A stretch of 49,390 bases of DNA from Desulfosarcina sp. (lineage in GTDB: Bacteria > Desulfobacterota > Desulfobacteria > Desulfobacterales > Desulfosarcinaceae): NCBI GenBank assembly GCA_014237405.1, contig JABZFO010000120.1, positions 1-49,390 of the forward strand, in the 5' to 3' direction. Below, piece after piece: positions 24,812-34,319 of the stretch. Within the stretch, counting starts at the first letter, position 1. Each line of letters opens with the position of its first letter. The notes below the pieces were generated by a model that had not been told where the DNA came from, searched no databases, and worked only from the letters and a program-made list of their open reading frames with translations. Both the position numbers and the translations under genes were made by a program.

Positions 24812-27133
24812 ATGAAAGTAAGTCTAAGCTGGCTGAAAGCATATGTGCCCATCGATATGACGGTCTCGGATCTTGCCGATGCGCTGACCATGGCGGGCCT
24901 GGAAGTGGAAGCCGTAGAGGATCGTTATGACTATCTGGAAACGATGGTCGTCGGACGGGTGGTGGAGGTGCTGCCCCATCCCAACGCCGACCTGCTGAAA
25001 CTGTGCCGGGTGGATGGAGGAAACGGCATCGTGCCGGTAGCTTGTGGGGCCCCCAACGTGTCGACGGGCATGAACGCGCCCCTGGCCCGTGTGGGCACCC
25101 GGCTGCCCAACGGCATCCTGTTGGAAAAGACCGTCATTCGGGGTGAGACCTCCGAAGGCATGCTGTGCAGCGAGATCGAACTTGGCCTGGGTATAGACGG
25201 TTCAGGTCTCATGGTGCTGGATGAGAATTTTCAGCCGGGCATTTCCTTGAAAGCGGCTTTGAATCTTTCCGACGACACACTTGAAATCGACTTGACTCCA
25301 AACCGACCCGATTGCCTGAGCATGATGGGCGTGGCCCGGGAGATTGCCGCCATCCAAGGCGTTAAAATGAATCCACCGGTATTCCGTCTGCCCGATGCCG
25401 AGGGCGACATCGGCGCGTTCACCTCGGTGACCATCGAAGCGCCGGTGCGGCCCATCAACAACCTGGTCGACGTGACCAATTTCGTAATGCTGGAAACCGG
25501 TCAGCCCCTGCACGCCTTTGATTTTGACCACCTGACCGGTCATCGTATCGTGGTTCGAACGGCTGCAAAGGGAGAGCCATTCACCACCCTGGATCAAAAG
25601 GCGCGTCGGCTTTCCGACCAGATGCTGATGATCTGCGATGGCGAAGAGCCGGTTGCCGTAGGTGGTGTCATGGGTGGACTGAGCTCGGAAATTGAGGAAA
25701 CGACCACCCGTGTGCTCATCGAAAGCGCCTGCTTCGATTCGGTCAGCATCCGCAAAACATCCAAGGCCCTGGGTCTGAATACCGATGCCTCCCACCGGTT
25801 CGAGCGGGGTGTGGATCCGGACGGCACCCTTTTTGCGTTGGACCGCGCTGCCGGTCTGATGGCCGAACTGGGGCAGGGCCGGCTGGTGGGTGGTGTTATC
25901 GATGAAGATTTCAGAACGTCAGGCCCCCCGGTGCTCTCGTTGAGTGTGTGTGCCACCAACAACCTTTTAGGCACCGGTTTGGATCGTGATCGTATGGCCG
26001 CCCTGCTGGAAAGCATCGAATTCAAGGTTCAGATCGACGGCGAAGACGGTCTTCAGGTGCAGGTGCCTTCTTTCCGTGTGGATGTCACCCGTCCCCAGGA
26101 CCTGATGGAAGAGGTGGCCAGACTCTCCGGCTACAACCAGATTCCCACCACCTTTCCCGCGCTGCCGGCCCAGGGCACCACCCCTTCCTTAATGATGGCC
26201 CGGCGCAACCAGGTCAGGGATCTTCTTACCGGGTTCGGATTTTCAGAGACCATCAACTACAGTTTCATCAGTGCAGATTCCTGCGACCGGATTCAACTGG
26301 ACGCCCATGACCCCCGCCGCCGTCATGTAGCTCTGCTTAATCCCATTTCCGAGGAGCAGTCGGTGATGCGGACCACGCTGGTTCCCGGCATACTGGAAAC
26401 GGCCCAGCGAAATATTTCCAGGCAACAGAACAGCCTGTGCTTGTTTGAAATCGGAAAGGCTTTTCTTCCCCAGTCGGATGCCGCCCTTCCCCTGGAAAAG
26501 GAGATGCTCGTCGGTCTCTGGACCGGTCTAAGCGGAAAGGCCGCCTGGCACACCCGGGAAAAGGCTTGTGATTTTTTCGATATCAAGGGTACGGTGGAAG
26601 GACTGGCCCTTGCGCTTGGCGTTGCCGCGCTGTCGTTTACCGCATTGCCGGATGATCGGTGCCGCTACACTCGGGCGGGTCACACGGCCCAGATCCTTCA
26701 CGGCGGGCAGACGCTGGGCATCGTGGGCGAGGTGGATGCCGCGGTGGTGGACAGCTACAGCCTCAGGCGGACGGCGTTTATTTTCGAGCTGGACCTGGAA
26801 ATGATAGGGCAACTGGTACCTGATTCCAAGCAGATGGCACCGATCCCCCGTTTTCCCTCAACGACCCGGGATATCACCGTCATTCTCGACCAGGATATCG
26901 AATCCGGATGCCTGTTGGATGCGGTGGCCCAATTTGGCGAAACACTGGTGAAGGACCTGTACCTGTTTGATGTGTTTGCCGGAGATCCCGTACCAGCGGG
27001 AAAAAAGAGCGTATCCTTCCGGGTGGTCTATCAGTCTGCCGACCGAACCCTGGAAGATGAAACCGTCAACGCGATTCATCACCATCTCACCCATCGCTTG
27101 ATTACCGAATTTGGCGCGGCGCTGCCGGTCTGA
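24812..27133 (+). CDS. pheT: phenylalanyl-tRNA synthetase beta subunit, with an in-frame internal loss
   Basis: 773 residues; the family is usually near 800. Domain order: tRNA-binding OB fold (about 40-150, VVGRVVEVLPHPNADLLKLC), the B3/B4 editing region (INNLVDVTNFVMLETGQPLH ... DASHRFERGVDP), B5 domain, catalytic-like core, and the C-terminal FDX-ACB anticodon domain (RFPSTTRDITVILDQDI to the end). At residue 211 VTIEAP joins directly to VRPINNLVDVTN. The normal CPRY...(31-32 residues) linker of the B3 domain is absent, about 93-96 nt, at 25444/25445. The loss preserves the frame and is easily overlooked. The rest is well conserved. The start ATG 24812 matches the family (MKVSLSWLKAYV). 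Confidence 0.9.
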   Translation: MKVSLSWLKAYVPIDMTVSDLADALTMAGLEVEAVEDRYDYLETMVVGRVVEVLPHPNADLLKLCRVDGGNGIVPVACGAPNVSTGMNAPLARVGTRLPNGILLEKTVIRGETSEGMLCSEIELGLGIDGSGLMVLDENFQPGISLKAALNLSDDTLEIDLTPNRPDCLSMMGVAREIAAIQGVKMNPPVFRLPDAEGDIGAFTSVTIEAPVRPINNLVDVTNFVMLETGQPLHAFDFDHLTGHRIVVRTAAKGEPFTTLDQKARRLSDQMLMICDGEEPVAVGGVMGGLSSEIEETTTRVLIESACFDSVSIRKTSKALGLNTDASHRFERGVDPDGTLFALDRAAGLMAELGQGRLVGGVIDEDFRTSGPPVLSLSVCATNNLLGTGLDRDRMAALLESIEFKVQIDGEDGLQVQVPSFRVDVTRPQDLMEEVARLSGYNQIPTTFPALPAQGTTPSLMMARRNQVRDLLTGFGFSETINYSFISADSCDRIQLDAHDPRRRHVALLNPISEEQSVMRTTLVPGILETAQRNISRQQNSLCLFEIGKAFLPQSDAALPLEKEMLVGLWTGLSGKAAWHTREKACDFFDIKGTVEGLALALGVAALSFTALPDDRCRYTRAGHTAQILHGGQTLGIVGEVDAAVVDSYSLRRTAFIFELDLEMIGQLVPDSKQMAPIPRFPSTTRDITVILDQDIESGCLLDAVAQFGETLVKDLYLFDVFAGDPVPAGKKSVSFRVVYQSADRTLEDETVNAIHHHLTHRLITEFGAALPV

Positions 27134-27180
27134 CCAACCTGAAGCAGCCGGCAGCGCTTCGACCGATATGGATAATACCG

Positions 27181-27543
27181 ATGAAAGAAGACGCTTACGG
27201 CGCAGCCGAGATACCCGACAAGTTTTACTTCAAGATCGGTGAGGTCAGCCATATCGCCGGCGTTCCCCCCTATGTGCTGCGGTTCTGGGAAACTGAATTC
27301 AAGCAGATCAAACCCAAGCGCACCGATGCGGGGCAGCGTCTATACCGCAAGCAGGATGTGGTGCTTGTTTTAACGATCAAACATCTTCTCTACGACAGGA
27401 AATTCACCATCGAGGGCGCCCGGCAGCATCTGAAGAAGAAATCCGGCACTGCACCGGAACCGGCTGCCGCGTTGCCGGACATTGCCGAGATCAGGGCGGA
27501 ACTGATTCTCATTCGGGACCTGATCGATGCCCGCCGACGTTGA
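27181..27543 (+). CDS. MerR-family transcriptional regulator
   Basis: 120 residues. A winged-helix MerR DNA-binding domain occupies residues about 15-85 (FKIGEVSHIAGVPPYVLRFW, ETEFKQIKPKRTDAGQRLYR, then DVVLVLTIKHLLYDRKFTIE). A short C-terminal helix, EIRAELILIRDLIDAR, probably makes the dimer. It has no metal- or drug-binding domain. Small MerR proteins of this type often follow pheT or ihfA in proteobacteria; the target is unknown. It is the last gene of the infC-pheT run, 47 nt after pheT. Confidence 0.85.
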   Translation: MKEDAYGAAEIPDKFYFKIGEVSHIAGVPPYVLRFWETEFKQIKPKRTDAGQRLYRKQDVVLVLTIKHLLYDRKFTIEGARQHLKKKSGTAPEPAAALPDIAEIRAELILIRDLIDARRR

Positions 27544-27630
27544 CTGCCGTCTGAACGCCTGATTTGCCGATCGTGCTCCCGTCATTTGAAACGTTCGGTT
27601 TGGGCGGGCATTGGGTTAGATAGAAAGATA

Positions 27631-27659
27631 TTGACAGAAGATCTGTTTTGCCTTAATTA
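27631..27659 (+). promoter_or_regulatory. promoter candidate for the tRNA-Gly gene
   Basis: A perfect TTGACA (27631-27636), then 17 nt and a weak -10 (TAATTA, 27654-27659). A start near 27666 would lie 7 nt before the tRNA. The -35 is strong, the -10 poor. Confidence 0.45.
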
Positions 27660-27672
27660 GTATTTTTGGTGA

Positions 27673-27748
27673 GCGGGCATAGCTCAGTTGGTAGAGTACA
27701 AGCTTCCCAAGCTTGGTGTCGCGAGTTCGAATCTCGTTGCCCGCTCCA
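27673..27748 (+). tRNA. tRNA-Gly (anticodon CCC)
   Basis: 76 nt with an encoded CCA end. Acceptor GCGGGCA pairs with TGCCCGC. The D-arm (AGCTCAGTTGGTAGAGT), anticodon stem CAAGC/GCTTG with loop TTCCCAA (anticodon CCC, reading GGG), and T-arm GCGAGTTCGAATCTCGT are all standard. Confidence 0.96.
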
Positions 27749-27794
27749 TTTCAAGTCCGGTTTCGTCTGTTCCGGTGACGGTTGCTGAACATGG

Positions 27795-27824
27795 AAACGG
27801 GCTGTTTGCCCGTTTTTGTTTTTT
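27795..27824 (+). terminator. intrinsic terminator after tRNA-Gly
   Basis: Perfect 8-bp stem AAACGGGC/GCCCGTTT, loop TGTTT, followed by TTGTTTTTTG. It ends 13 nt before the rimP start codon, so it both terminates the tRNA transcript and sits where the rimP leader would be. Confidence 0.8.
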
Positions 27825-27837
27825 GTTCGGTGAGAAT

Positions 27838-28386
27838 ATGGCCAAACGTGCCGGAAAGCGAAAAGCAAAAGCCGGGAAGCGGGTAGCGCCCCGCCAATCG
27901 GATCTGGAGACCCTGAAGCGACAGCGGACGTTTGCCGATTCGGTTACCCGTCTGGCCGATCCCCTGTGTACTGCCGAGGGCATGGAGCTGGTCCATGTGG
28001 AGTACCAGCGCGAGCCTGGCGGGTTGACGCTGCGCCTCTACCTGGACAAACCCGGGGGCGTGACACTGGACGACTGCGTCGACATCAGCCGACAGCTGGA
28101 CGACATGCTTGACGTGCACACGCAAGATGCGCCGCCGTACCGGCTGGAGGTGTCATCACCGGGCCTCGACCGGCCGGTGGGGAAGCTTAAGGATTTTATT
28201 CGCTTCAAGGGTCATCGAGCGAAAATTCGCATCGCCGGTGCCGTGAACGGCCGGAAAAATTTTACCGGCGTGCTGGCCGGGGTGGTCGATCAAATGATCC
28301 AGATTCAGGTGGATAACGAGACTGTCAATCTGAATATTAACGATATTACACGGGCGCGGCTGATCAATTATAACGGAGAACGCTGA
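27838..28386 (+). CDS. rimP: ribosome maturation factor RimP
   Basis: 182 residues from ATG 27838; the longer ORF starts inside the tRNA and is not real. A lysine-rich N-terminal tail (MAKRAGKRKAKAGKR) precedes the RimP N-domain (LADPLCTAEGMELVHVEYQ, RLYLDKPGGVTLDDCVDISR, then the hallmark YRLEVSSPGLDRPV) and the SH3-like C-domain. It acts in 30S assembly. Its TGA overlaps the nusA ATG by one nucleotide (TGATG), so the two are coupled; this is the classical rimP-nusA-infB order. Confidence 0.93.
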   Translation: MAKRAGKRKAKAGKRVAPRQSDLETLKRQRTFADSVTRLADPLCTAEGMELVHVEYQREPGGLTLRLYLDKPGGVTLDDCVDISRQLDDMLDVHTQDAPPYRLEVSSPGLDRPVGKLKDFIRFKGHRAKIRIAGAVNGRKNFTGVLAGVVDQMIQIQVDNETVNLNINDITRARLINYNGER

Positions 28387-29819
28387 TGTTTATAGCAGAT
28401 ATCAAACGTGTGGTGGAACAGGTAAGCCGGGACAAGGGCATCGATGTGAAAATTCTGATCCGTGCCCTGGAAGAGGCGTTGCGTTCCGCTGCCAGAAAAA
28501 AATTCGGCAGCAAGGTCGACATTGAGGCGCAGTACAGCCCCGACACGGGAGAGATCGAGGTCTTCCAATTTAAAGAGGTGGTGGCGGAAGTGACCGAGCC
28601 GGATCTGCAGATCAGCCTGGACGAAGGGCGAAAGCTCGACCCCGAATGCGAGATTGGCGACAGCCTTGGTACCAAAATGGACACCTCAACCTTTGGACGA
28701 ATTGCCGCGCAATCCGCCAAACAGGTGATTATCCAGAAGATGAAAGATGCAGAGCGGGATGCAGTTTACTCTAGCTATATCGACCGTAAGGGTGAGGTGA
28801 TCAACGGCATCGTCCAACGGGTGGACCGGGGCAACATCATCGTCAACCTGGGCACCACCGAAGCTATCCTGCCCACCCGGGAACAGATTCCCCGGGAAAA
28901 TTATCGACGGGGGGATCGGATCCGGGCCCTGATCCTCGATGTGCTCTATGACACCCGCGGCCCTCAGATCGTGCTCTCGCGAACCCATCCCGACCTGCTG
29001 ATCAACCTGTTCAAAACCGAAGTGCCCGAGATTAGTGAGGGCATCGTGGAGGTCAAAGGGGCAGCCCGGGAGCCGGGAGGCCGGGCCAAGATTGCCGTCT
29101 CCTCCAACGATTCAGACATCGATCCGGTGGGGGCCTGCGTGGGTATGAAGGGCAGCCGGGTGCAGAATGTGGTGCAGGAGCTTCGGGGCGAGAAGATCGA
29201 CATCATCACCTGGCACGTGGATGCGGCTAAGTATGTTTGTAACGCCTTGGCGCCCGCGGAAATTTCCCGGGTGATCATCGATGAAGAGAACAACACCATG
29301 GAGGTCATCGTCCCCGATGAATTCCTTTCCGTTGCCATCGGCAAACGGGGCCAGAACGTGCGTTTGGCCTCCAAGCTCACCGGATGGCACCTGGACGTCA
29401 ATTCCGAGTCCAAATACGATGAAATGATGAAGATCGGATACGAATCACTGGTCAATATCCCCGGGGTCGGTACCAGTCTGGCCGATGCCTTCTTTGAAAA
29501 GGGGGTTTATTCAGCAGAAGAGCTGGCCGAATCCTTAGTTGAAGAGCTGGTCGAAATCCGTGGCATCGGACAGGAAAAGGCCGTGGTGTTGATAGAAAAT
29601 GCAAGGCAGTATGCCATTCAGGCCGCCAAGGATGCCGAAGCCCGGCGTTTGGAGGATGAAGCCCGGCGCCTGGAGGATGAGGCCCGCGCTGCAGAAGAAG
29701 CGGCCCATGCCGGAGCGGAAGCCGGAGCGGAAGCGGAAGCGGTGCCGGTCGAAACACCGGCGGACGAACCAAATGAAGTGGCGGCTTCCGATGCCGAACC
29801 CTCTGAAGAGGTGCGGTAG
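28386..29819 (+). CDS. nusA: transcription termination/antitermination factor NusA
   Basis: 477 residues. The order is N-terminal RNA-polymerase-binding domain (1-130), S1 domain (about 135-200, INGIVQRVDRGNIIVNLGTT), KH1 (EPGGRAKIAVSSNDSDIDPV, then GACVGMKGSRVQNVVQELRG), KH2 (VAIGKRGQNVRLASKLTGW), and a helix-hairpin-helix repeat (IPGVGTSLADAFFEKG, RGIGQEKAVVLIENA). A low-complexity acidic tail of Ala and Glu follows, with a direct repeat RRLEDEARRLEDEAR. It controls pausing and termination at RNA polymerase. Complete. Confidence 0.95.
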   Translation: MFIADIKRVVEQVSRDKGIDVKILIRALEEALRSAARKKFGSKVDIEAQYSPDTGEIEVFQFKEVVAEVTEPDLQISLDEGRKLDPECEIGDSLGTKMDTSTFGRIAAQSAKQVIIQKMKDAERDAVYSSYIDRKGEVINGIVQRVDRGNIIVNLGTTEAILPTREQIPRENYRRGDRIRALILDVLYDTRGPQIVLSRTHPDLLINLFKTEVPEISEGIVEVKGAAREPGGRAKIAVSSNDSDIDPVGACVGMKGSRVQNVVQELRGEKIDIITWHVDAAKYVCNALAPAEISRVIIDEENNTMEVIVPDEFLSVAIGKRGQNVRLASKLTGWHLDVNSESKYDEMMKIGYESLVNIPGVGTSLADAFFEKGVYSAEELAESLVEELVEIRGIGQEKAVVLIENARQYAIQAAKDAEARRLEDEARRLEDEARAAEEAAHAGAEAGAEAEAVPVETPADEPNEVAASDAEPSEEVR

Positions 29820-29885
29820 CGGATCAGGACGCGGTCACGGTAAAAAGGGCGGAAACTGCTTACAAAACGATTTTGGGGGGAATTG

Positions 29886-32612
29886 ATGGCAAAAATCAGA
29901 GTATATGAGTTTGCCAGAGATCTTAACATGACGAACAGGGAACTCTTGGACAAGATCCAGGACCTTGATATCGACGTTAACAGCCATATGAGCTCTCTGG
30001 ACGAAGATGTGGTGGCGATGGTCAAATCGGCGCTTTTCGGAGAAAAGGACGATCAGCTTGAGGAAAAGCGTGTAAGGCCTACAGTGATCCGGCGGCGCAA
30101 GGTTGTGGCGCCCCAGGAATCGGAGGCCACCGAGGCTGCTTCGGCTGAAGAACCGGAATTCCCCCCGGCCGAATCGGAAAAACAGGCCCCGGCAGTGGCT
30201 GAAGTGAAATCACCGCCGAAGAAAAAGCCAGTGGTGAAGAAACGCAAGCCCGCCGAATCCGCCAAAATCATTTCAAAGCCCAAAACGGAAATACCCGAAG
30301 TGCCGCCGGTAGCAGTTGAACCCGAAGTGATGGATGCACCGCCGGAATCGGAGGCCACCACCGCCGCCGACGAAAAACCACCGGTCACTGAAGCGGCAGC
30401 CCCCCCTGCCGACGCGACCGAGGGTGATCTGGCCACCGGTGAGGCCGTTCCTGCGGCACCATCCGCCGACGAACCTCCCAAGGCTCCCGTGTCAAAGGCC
30501 AAGAAAGGCAAGAAAGAAATACCCGCCAAAATCATCAAAATGCCGACCAAACCTAAAATTGCATCGGTTTCTCCAAGGCGCTTCAAACCGGCGGGACCGC
30601 CGTCACCGCCGTCACCGGAAACCGCCGATGCACCCGTTTCCGCCAAGGACAAGAAAAAGAAGGGGTGGCGGAAAAAGGTTGTGGATGCCGGTGAGAATCG
30701 GTTTGCCAGAAAGAAAGGCGGTTTCCGAAAAAAGGAGATCGTTGAGGGGGCGGCTCTCTACAGCGGGAAAATGCGCGGCCGGAAGGGCCGGAAGGGCAGC
30801 AAACTGAGAGCCATGCCTGGCGGCCAGAAAACCCAGATCACCACGGCCAAGGCTATCAAGCGGCGGGTGAAGGTCGATGAGACCATCGTGCTGTCGGAAC
30901 TGGCCAAACGCATGGGCATCAAGGCCAACGAAATGATCGTCAAACTCATGGGGATGGGGGTTATGGCCACGGTGAACCAGACCATTGACTATGATACGGC
31001 GGCCCTGGTGGCCGGAGAATTCGACTACGAGGTGGAAAAGGCATCCTTCGAGGAGGAGGTGATCCTGAAGAAAATCGAACAGGACGACCCCGAAAAACTG
31101 GCTTCCAGGCCCCCTGTGGTGACCATCATGGGCCACGTGGACCACGGTAAAACATCGCTGCTTGACGTGATCCGCAAAACCCGCGTGACCGAAGGCGAAG
31201 CGGGCGGCATTACCCAGCACATCGGTGCTTACCATGTTGAGACCGAAAAGGGCATTATCGCCTTTCTGGATACCCCGGGGCACGAGGCCTTTTCGGCCAT
31301 GCGTTCGCGCGGTGCCAAGGTGACCGACATTGTTGTGCTGGTGGTTGCCGCCGATGACGGGGTGATGCCCCAGACCGTGGAGGCGATCAATCACTCCAAG
31401 GCCGCCGGGGTGGCGATCATCGTGGCCATCAACAAGATGGACAAGCCGGATGCCGATCCGGACCGGGTTCAGCGTGAACTCAGTGAACACGGCCTGGTGC
31501 CGGAAGCCTGGGGCGGTGATGCCATCTTTGTCATGGTGTCGGCCAAAAAGAATACCGGAATTGACGAACTGCTGGAAATGATTCTGCTTCAAACGGAAAT
31601 CCTTGAGCTCAAGGCCAATCCGGACAAGCTGGCCAGCGGCCACGTGGTCGAAGCCAAACTGGATTCAGGGCGCGGGCCTGTGGCCACCGTACTGGTGCAG
31701 GATGGCACCCTTCGTGCCGGCGATTCCGTCGTCTGCGGGATGCACTACGGCAGAATCCGCGTGCTCCAGGACGATTTGGGCCGCACGGTGGAATTTGCCG
31801 GCCCGTCCATGCCGGTGGAGATCGTAGGCCTTTCCGGCGTACCCATGGCCGGAGATGAACTGGTGGCGCTGGCCGATGAGAAGGATGCCCGCCAGGTGAG
31901 TCAGCACCGCATCCAGAAACAGCGCTCCAAGGAGTTGGCCAAGACCAATCGGCTGAGTCTGGAGGGGCTGTTCGAAAAGATGCAGATGGGTGAGGTCAAG
32001 GACCTGAACCTGATCATCAAGGCGGACGTGGACGGCTCCATCGAAGCGCTGAGAGACTCTTTGATCAAGCTTTCCAACGACGAGGTGAACATCAACGTGG
32101 TCCACGCGGCCACCGGCACCATCACCGAGTCGGACATCTCCCTGGCCGCGGTCTCCGATGCCATTATCATCGGCTTCAACGTCCGGCCCAATGCCAAGGT
32201 TCAGGAGATGGCCGCCGAGGAAAATGTGGACATGCGTTTCCACAATGTTATCTACAATGTCATCAAGGAGATCAAGGATGCCATTGTGGGCATGATGGAG
32301 TCCATCTACGAGGAACGGGTGCTGGGTCGTGCCGAAGTTCGCCAGACCTTCCATGTACCCAAGATCGGCACCATCGCCGGCTGTTATGTGACCGACGGCA
32401 AGATCCAGCGGGGCCAGCTCATGCGGCTGGTCCGCGACGGTATTATCACCTACGAAGGCAAAAACAGCAGTTTGCGCCGGTTCAAGGATGACGCGAAGGA
32501 GGTCCATTCCGGCTATGAATGCGGTATCGGCATTGAAAATTTCAACGACATCAAGGTCGGTGACGTAATTGAAAGCTACTACATGGAAGAGATACGACCG
32601 GAAGTGGAGTGA
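29886..32612 (+). CDS. infB: translation initiation factor IF-2
   Basis: 908 residues from ATG 29886 (the preceding in-frame TTG is less likely; GGGGGGAAT precedes). The N-terminal IF2_N helix ([20 protein letters not shown]) is followed by a long, low-complexity Pro/Ala/Lys region up to about residue 290 and a second IF2_N-like segment. The GTPase has G1 GHVDHGKT near residue 416, DTPGHE and [10 protein letters not shown]; domains II, III and IV follow, ending [19 protein letters not shown]. It delivers initiator tRNA to the 30S subunit. No internal loss is visible. Confidence 0.96.
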   Translation: MAKIRVYEFARDLNMTNRELLDKIQDLDIDVNSHMSSLDEDVVAMVKSALFGEKDDQLEEKRVRPTVIRRRKVVAPQESEATEAASAEEPEFPPAESEKQAPAVAEVKSPPKKKPVVKKRKPAESAKIISKPKTEIPEVPPVAVEPEVMDAPPESEATTAADEKPPVTEAAAPPADATEGDLATGEAVPAAPSADEPPKAPVSKAKKGKKEIPAKIIKMPTKPKIASVSPRRFKPAGPPSPPSPETADAPVSAKDKKKKGWRKKVVDAGENRFARKKGGFRKKEIVEGAALYSGKMRGRKGRKGSKLRAMPGGQKTQITTAKAIKRRVKVDETIVLSELAKRMGIKANEMIVKLMGMGVMATVNQTIDYDTAALVAGEFDYEVEKASFEEEVILKKIEQDDPEKLASRPPVVTIMGHVDHGKTSLLDVIRKTRVTEGEAGGITQHIGAYHVETEKGIIAFLDTPGHEAFSAMRSRGAKVTDIVVLVVAADDGVMPQTVEAINHSKAAGVAIIVAINKMDKPDADPDRVQRELSEHGLVPEAWGGDAIFVMVSAKKNTGIDELLEMILLQTEILELKANPDKLASGHVVEAKLDSGRGPVATVLVQDGTLRAGDSVVCGMHYGRIRVLQDDLGRTVEFAGPSMPVEIVGLSGVPMAGDELVALADEKDARQVSQHRIQKQRSKELAKTNRLSLEGLFEKMQMGEVKDLNLIIKADVDGSIEALRDSLIKLSNDEVNINVVHAATGTITESDISLAAVSDAIIIGFNVRPNAKVQEMAAEENVDMRFHNVIYNVIKEIKDAIVGMMESIYEERVLGRAEVRQTFHVPKIGTIAGCYVTDGKIQRGQLMRLVRDGIITYEGKNSSLRRFKDDAKEVHSGYECGIGIENFNDIKVGDVIESYYMEEIRPEVE

Positions 32613-32621
32613 TGAAGCACG

Positions 32622-32909
32622 ATGGTTGTGGGCATTGGACGCATTATCTTCAGGGTTCATCAGTGCCGGTCCCTGAAGGAGAAACGCAAGGTGGTCAAGG
32701 CTATCGTTGCCCGCATCCGCAACCACTTTAACGCATCGGTGGCCGAGGTGGGGGACAATGACATTTACCAGCGGGCCGTAATCGGCGTCAGCCTGGTGGG
32801 CAGCGACCGCCGGTTGATCAACGCCAAACTGGACAAACTGTTTAACTTTGCCGAAGATCTGGGGCTTGCGGAAATGATTGACACCCAGTTGGAGATCATC
32901 TCCCTGTGA
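32622..32909 (+). CDS. DUF503 family protein (YlxP-like)
   Basis: 95 residues. The ferredoxin-like DUF503 pattern is VGIGRIIFRVHQCRSLKEKR, KVVKAIVARIRNHFNASVAEVG, DNDIYQRAVIGVSLVGSD. Members sit next to infB and rbfA in many bacteria and are thought to help ribosome assembly (as in YlxP), though the mechanism is unsettled. It lies 9 nt after infB. Confidence 0.88.
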   Translation: MVVGIGRIIFRVHQCRSLKEKRKVVKAIVARIRNHFNASVAEVGDNDIYQRAVIGVSLVGSDRRLINAKLDKLFNFAEDLGLAEMIDTQLEIISL

Positions 32910-32974
32910 TCGACGCACCCCGGTGACAGATCGGCAAATAACGATTCGGCGACCGGATCGAATGTGAGACAAGC

Positions 32975-33361
32975 GTGGTAACCAGATCATTCAATCGAGC
33001 GGAAAGAGTTGGCGGGCAGGTGCAGAAAGTACTGGCCGGTCTGATCCGAAAGGGTGTCAACGACCCGCGACTAGCCCAGGCCACCATTACCGGGGTAACC
33101 CTGAGCCGGGATTTGCGGATTGCCAAGGTTTACTTTGCCGCCCATGGTGGTGCGCATGATGAACAGGCCGTATTAGCGGGGTTTGAGAGTGCCAAAGGGT
33201 TTATCAAACGGGAACTGGCTAGAGAACTGGGCCTTCGATACATGCCGGAGTTGAAATTTTTTTACGATGCGTCGTTTGACTATGGTGCCCACATCAACCG
33301 GGTACTGGAATCCATACGAACCGATGATGAAAAAAATAATCCAACAGCTGACGAGCAGTAA
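32975..33361 (+). CDS. rbfA: ribosome-binding factor A
   Basis: 128 residues, GTG start at 32975 giving MVTRSFNRAERVGGQVQKVL. The KH-fold core is typical: DPRLAQATITGVTLSRDLRI, AKVYFAAHG and the end RYMPELKFFYDASFDYGAHI. Needed for 16S rRNA 5' end maturation and cold adaptation. Its end overlaps the nrnA start by 35 nt. Confidence 0.92.
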   Translation: MVTRSFNRAERVGGQVQKVLAGLIRKGVNDPRLAQATITGVTLSRDLRIAKVYFAAHGGAHDEQAVLAGFESAKGFIKRELARELGLRYMPELKFFYDASFDYGAHINRVLESIRTDDEKNNPTADEQ

Positions 33362-34319
33362 CCGCGTCCTGCTGGCATCCCACGTCAATCCGGACGGCGA
33401 TGCCATCGGGGCACTGCTGGCCACGGGTATTGGACTGGAAAAGCTGGGGTGCGAGGTGGTGCTCTACAACGAGAGTGCCATCCCAGCGGTGTACCGGTTT
33501 CTGCCCTCGGTGGACAATATCCAGAAACAGCTGACGGATCTGGAACGTTTCGATACGGCGGTGATTCTGGACTGCGGGGACCTGAGCCGTGTTGGATCGG
33601 CGGCTGATTCCATCGCCACCATTCCGGTCATTATCAACATCGACCACCACACCACCAACACCCGATTCGGGCAATACCATCTGGTGGATGTGGACGCCTG
33701 CGCCACGTCTGAAATTGTCTACCGGCTGATTCAGGCCATGGGTATTGAAATGGACACGGCCATGGCGACGGCTATCTACACCGGAATCTTGACCGATACG
33801 GGTTCTTTCCGGTTCTCCAACACTAACCAGGCGGCATTTTCCACCTGCGAAGCCATGGTGGCCATGGGGGTGAAACCGTCCACGGTGGCTCAGCATGTAT
33901 ACGGCACCTATTCCCTGGGACGGATCAAACTGCTCAACCTTGCACTGGATTCCATCGAGATATCCAACAACGGGCACTTTTCCATCATGACGGTTACCCG
34001 GGAGATGCTGGCGGACACCGGCACCCAGCCCGAAGATGCAGATGGCCTGATCAACTATGCCCGACGGATTCAGGATGTAAAGGTTGCCGCCTTGATTCAT
34101 GAACTGGAAAACGGCAACGGCCCGTCGGATGGTCGAAAACGGTTCCATGTGAGTCTGCGTTCGGACGGCAGTGTGGATGTGTCCCGCATTGCATCGGATT
34201 TCGGCGGAGGCGGTCATGCCGGAGCCGCCGGATTTTCCGTGGTGTCCAGCCTGACGGAACTGAAGAGGACCATTTACAGCCTGTCCGATGGTTTTTGCGG
34301 GACATGCCACCTGAACTGA
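33327..34319 (+). CDS. nrnA: bifunctional oligoribonuclease / PAP phosphatase NrnA (DHH-DHHA1)
   Basis: About 330 residues. The DHH domain has SHVNPDGDAIGALLAT, LDCGDLSRVG and NIDHHTTNTRFG (the DHH triad); the DHHA1 domain ends FGGGGHAGAAGFSV, the substrate-binding glycine motif. It degrades short RNA oligonucleotides and 3'-phosphoadenosine 5'-phosphate using manganese. The tandem ATG at 33324/33327 lies inside rbfA and was chosen by family length; the ORF runs back to 33267 without homology. Placement between rbfA and truB is the usual one. Confidence 0.9.
   Translation: MKKIIQQLTSSNRVLLASHVNPDGDAIGALLATGIGLEKLGCEVVLYNESAIPAVYRFLPSVDNIQKQLTDLERFDTAVILDCGDLSRVGSAADSIATIPVIINIDHHTTNTRFGQYHLVDVDACATSEIVYRLIQAMGIEMDTAMATAIYTGILTDTGSFRFSNTNQAAFSTCEAMVAMGVKPSTVAQHVYGTYSLGRIKLLNLALDSIEISNNGHFSIMTVTREMLADTGTQPEDADGLINYARRIQDVKVAALIHELENGNGPSDGRKRFHVSLRSDGSVDVSRIASDFGGGGHAGAAGFSVVSSLTELKRTIYSLSDGFCGTCHLN

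Noticed and set aside
27688..27837. N-terminal extension of rimP beginning inside the tRNA
   Set aside because: It would translate the tRNA and its terminator; the ATG at 27838 fits the family.
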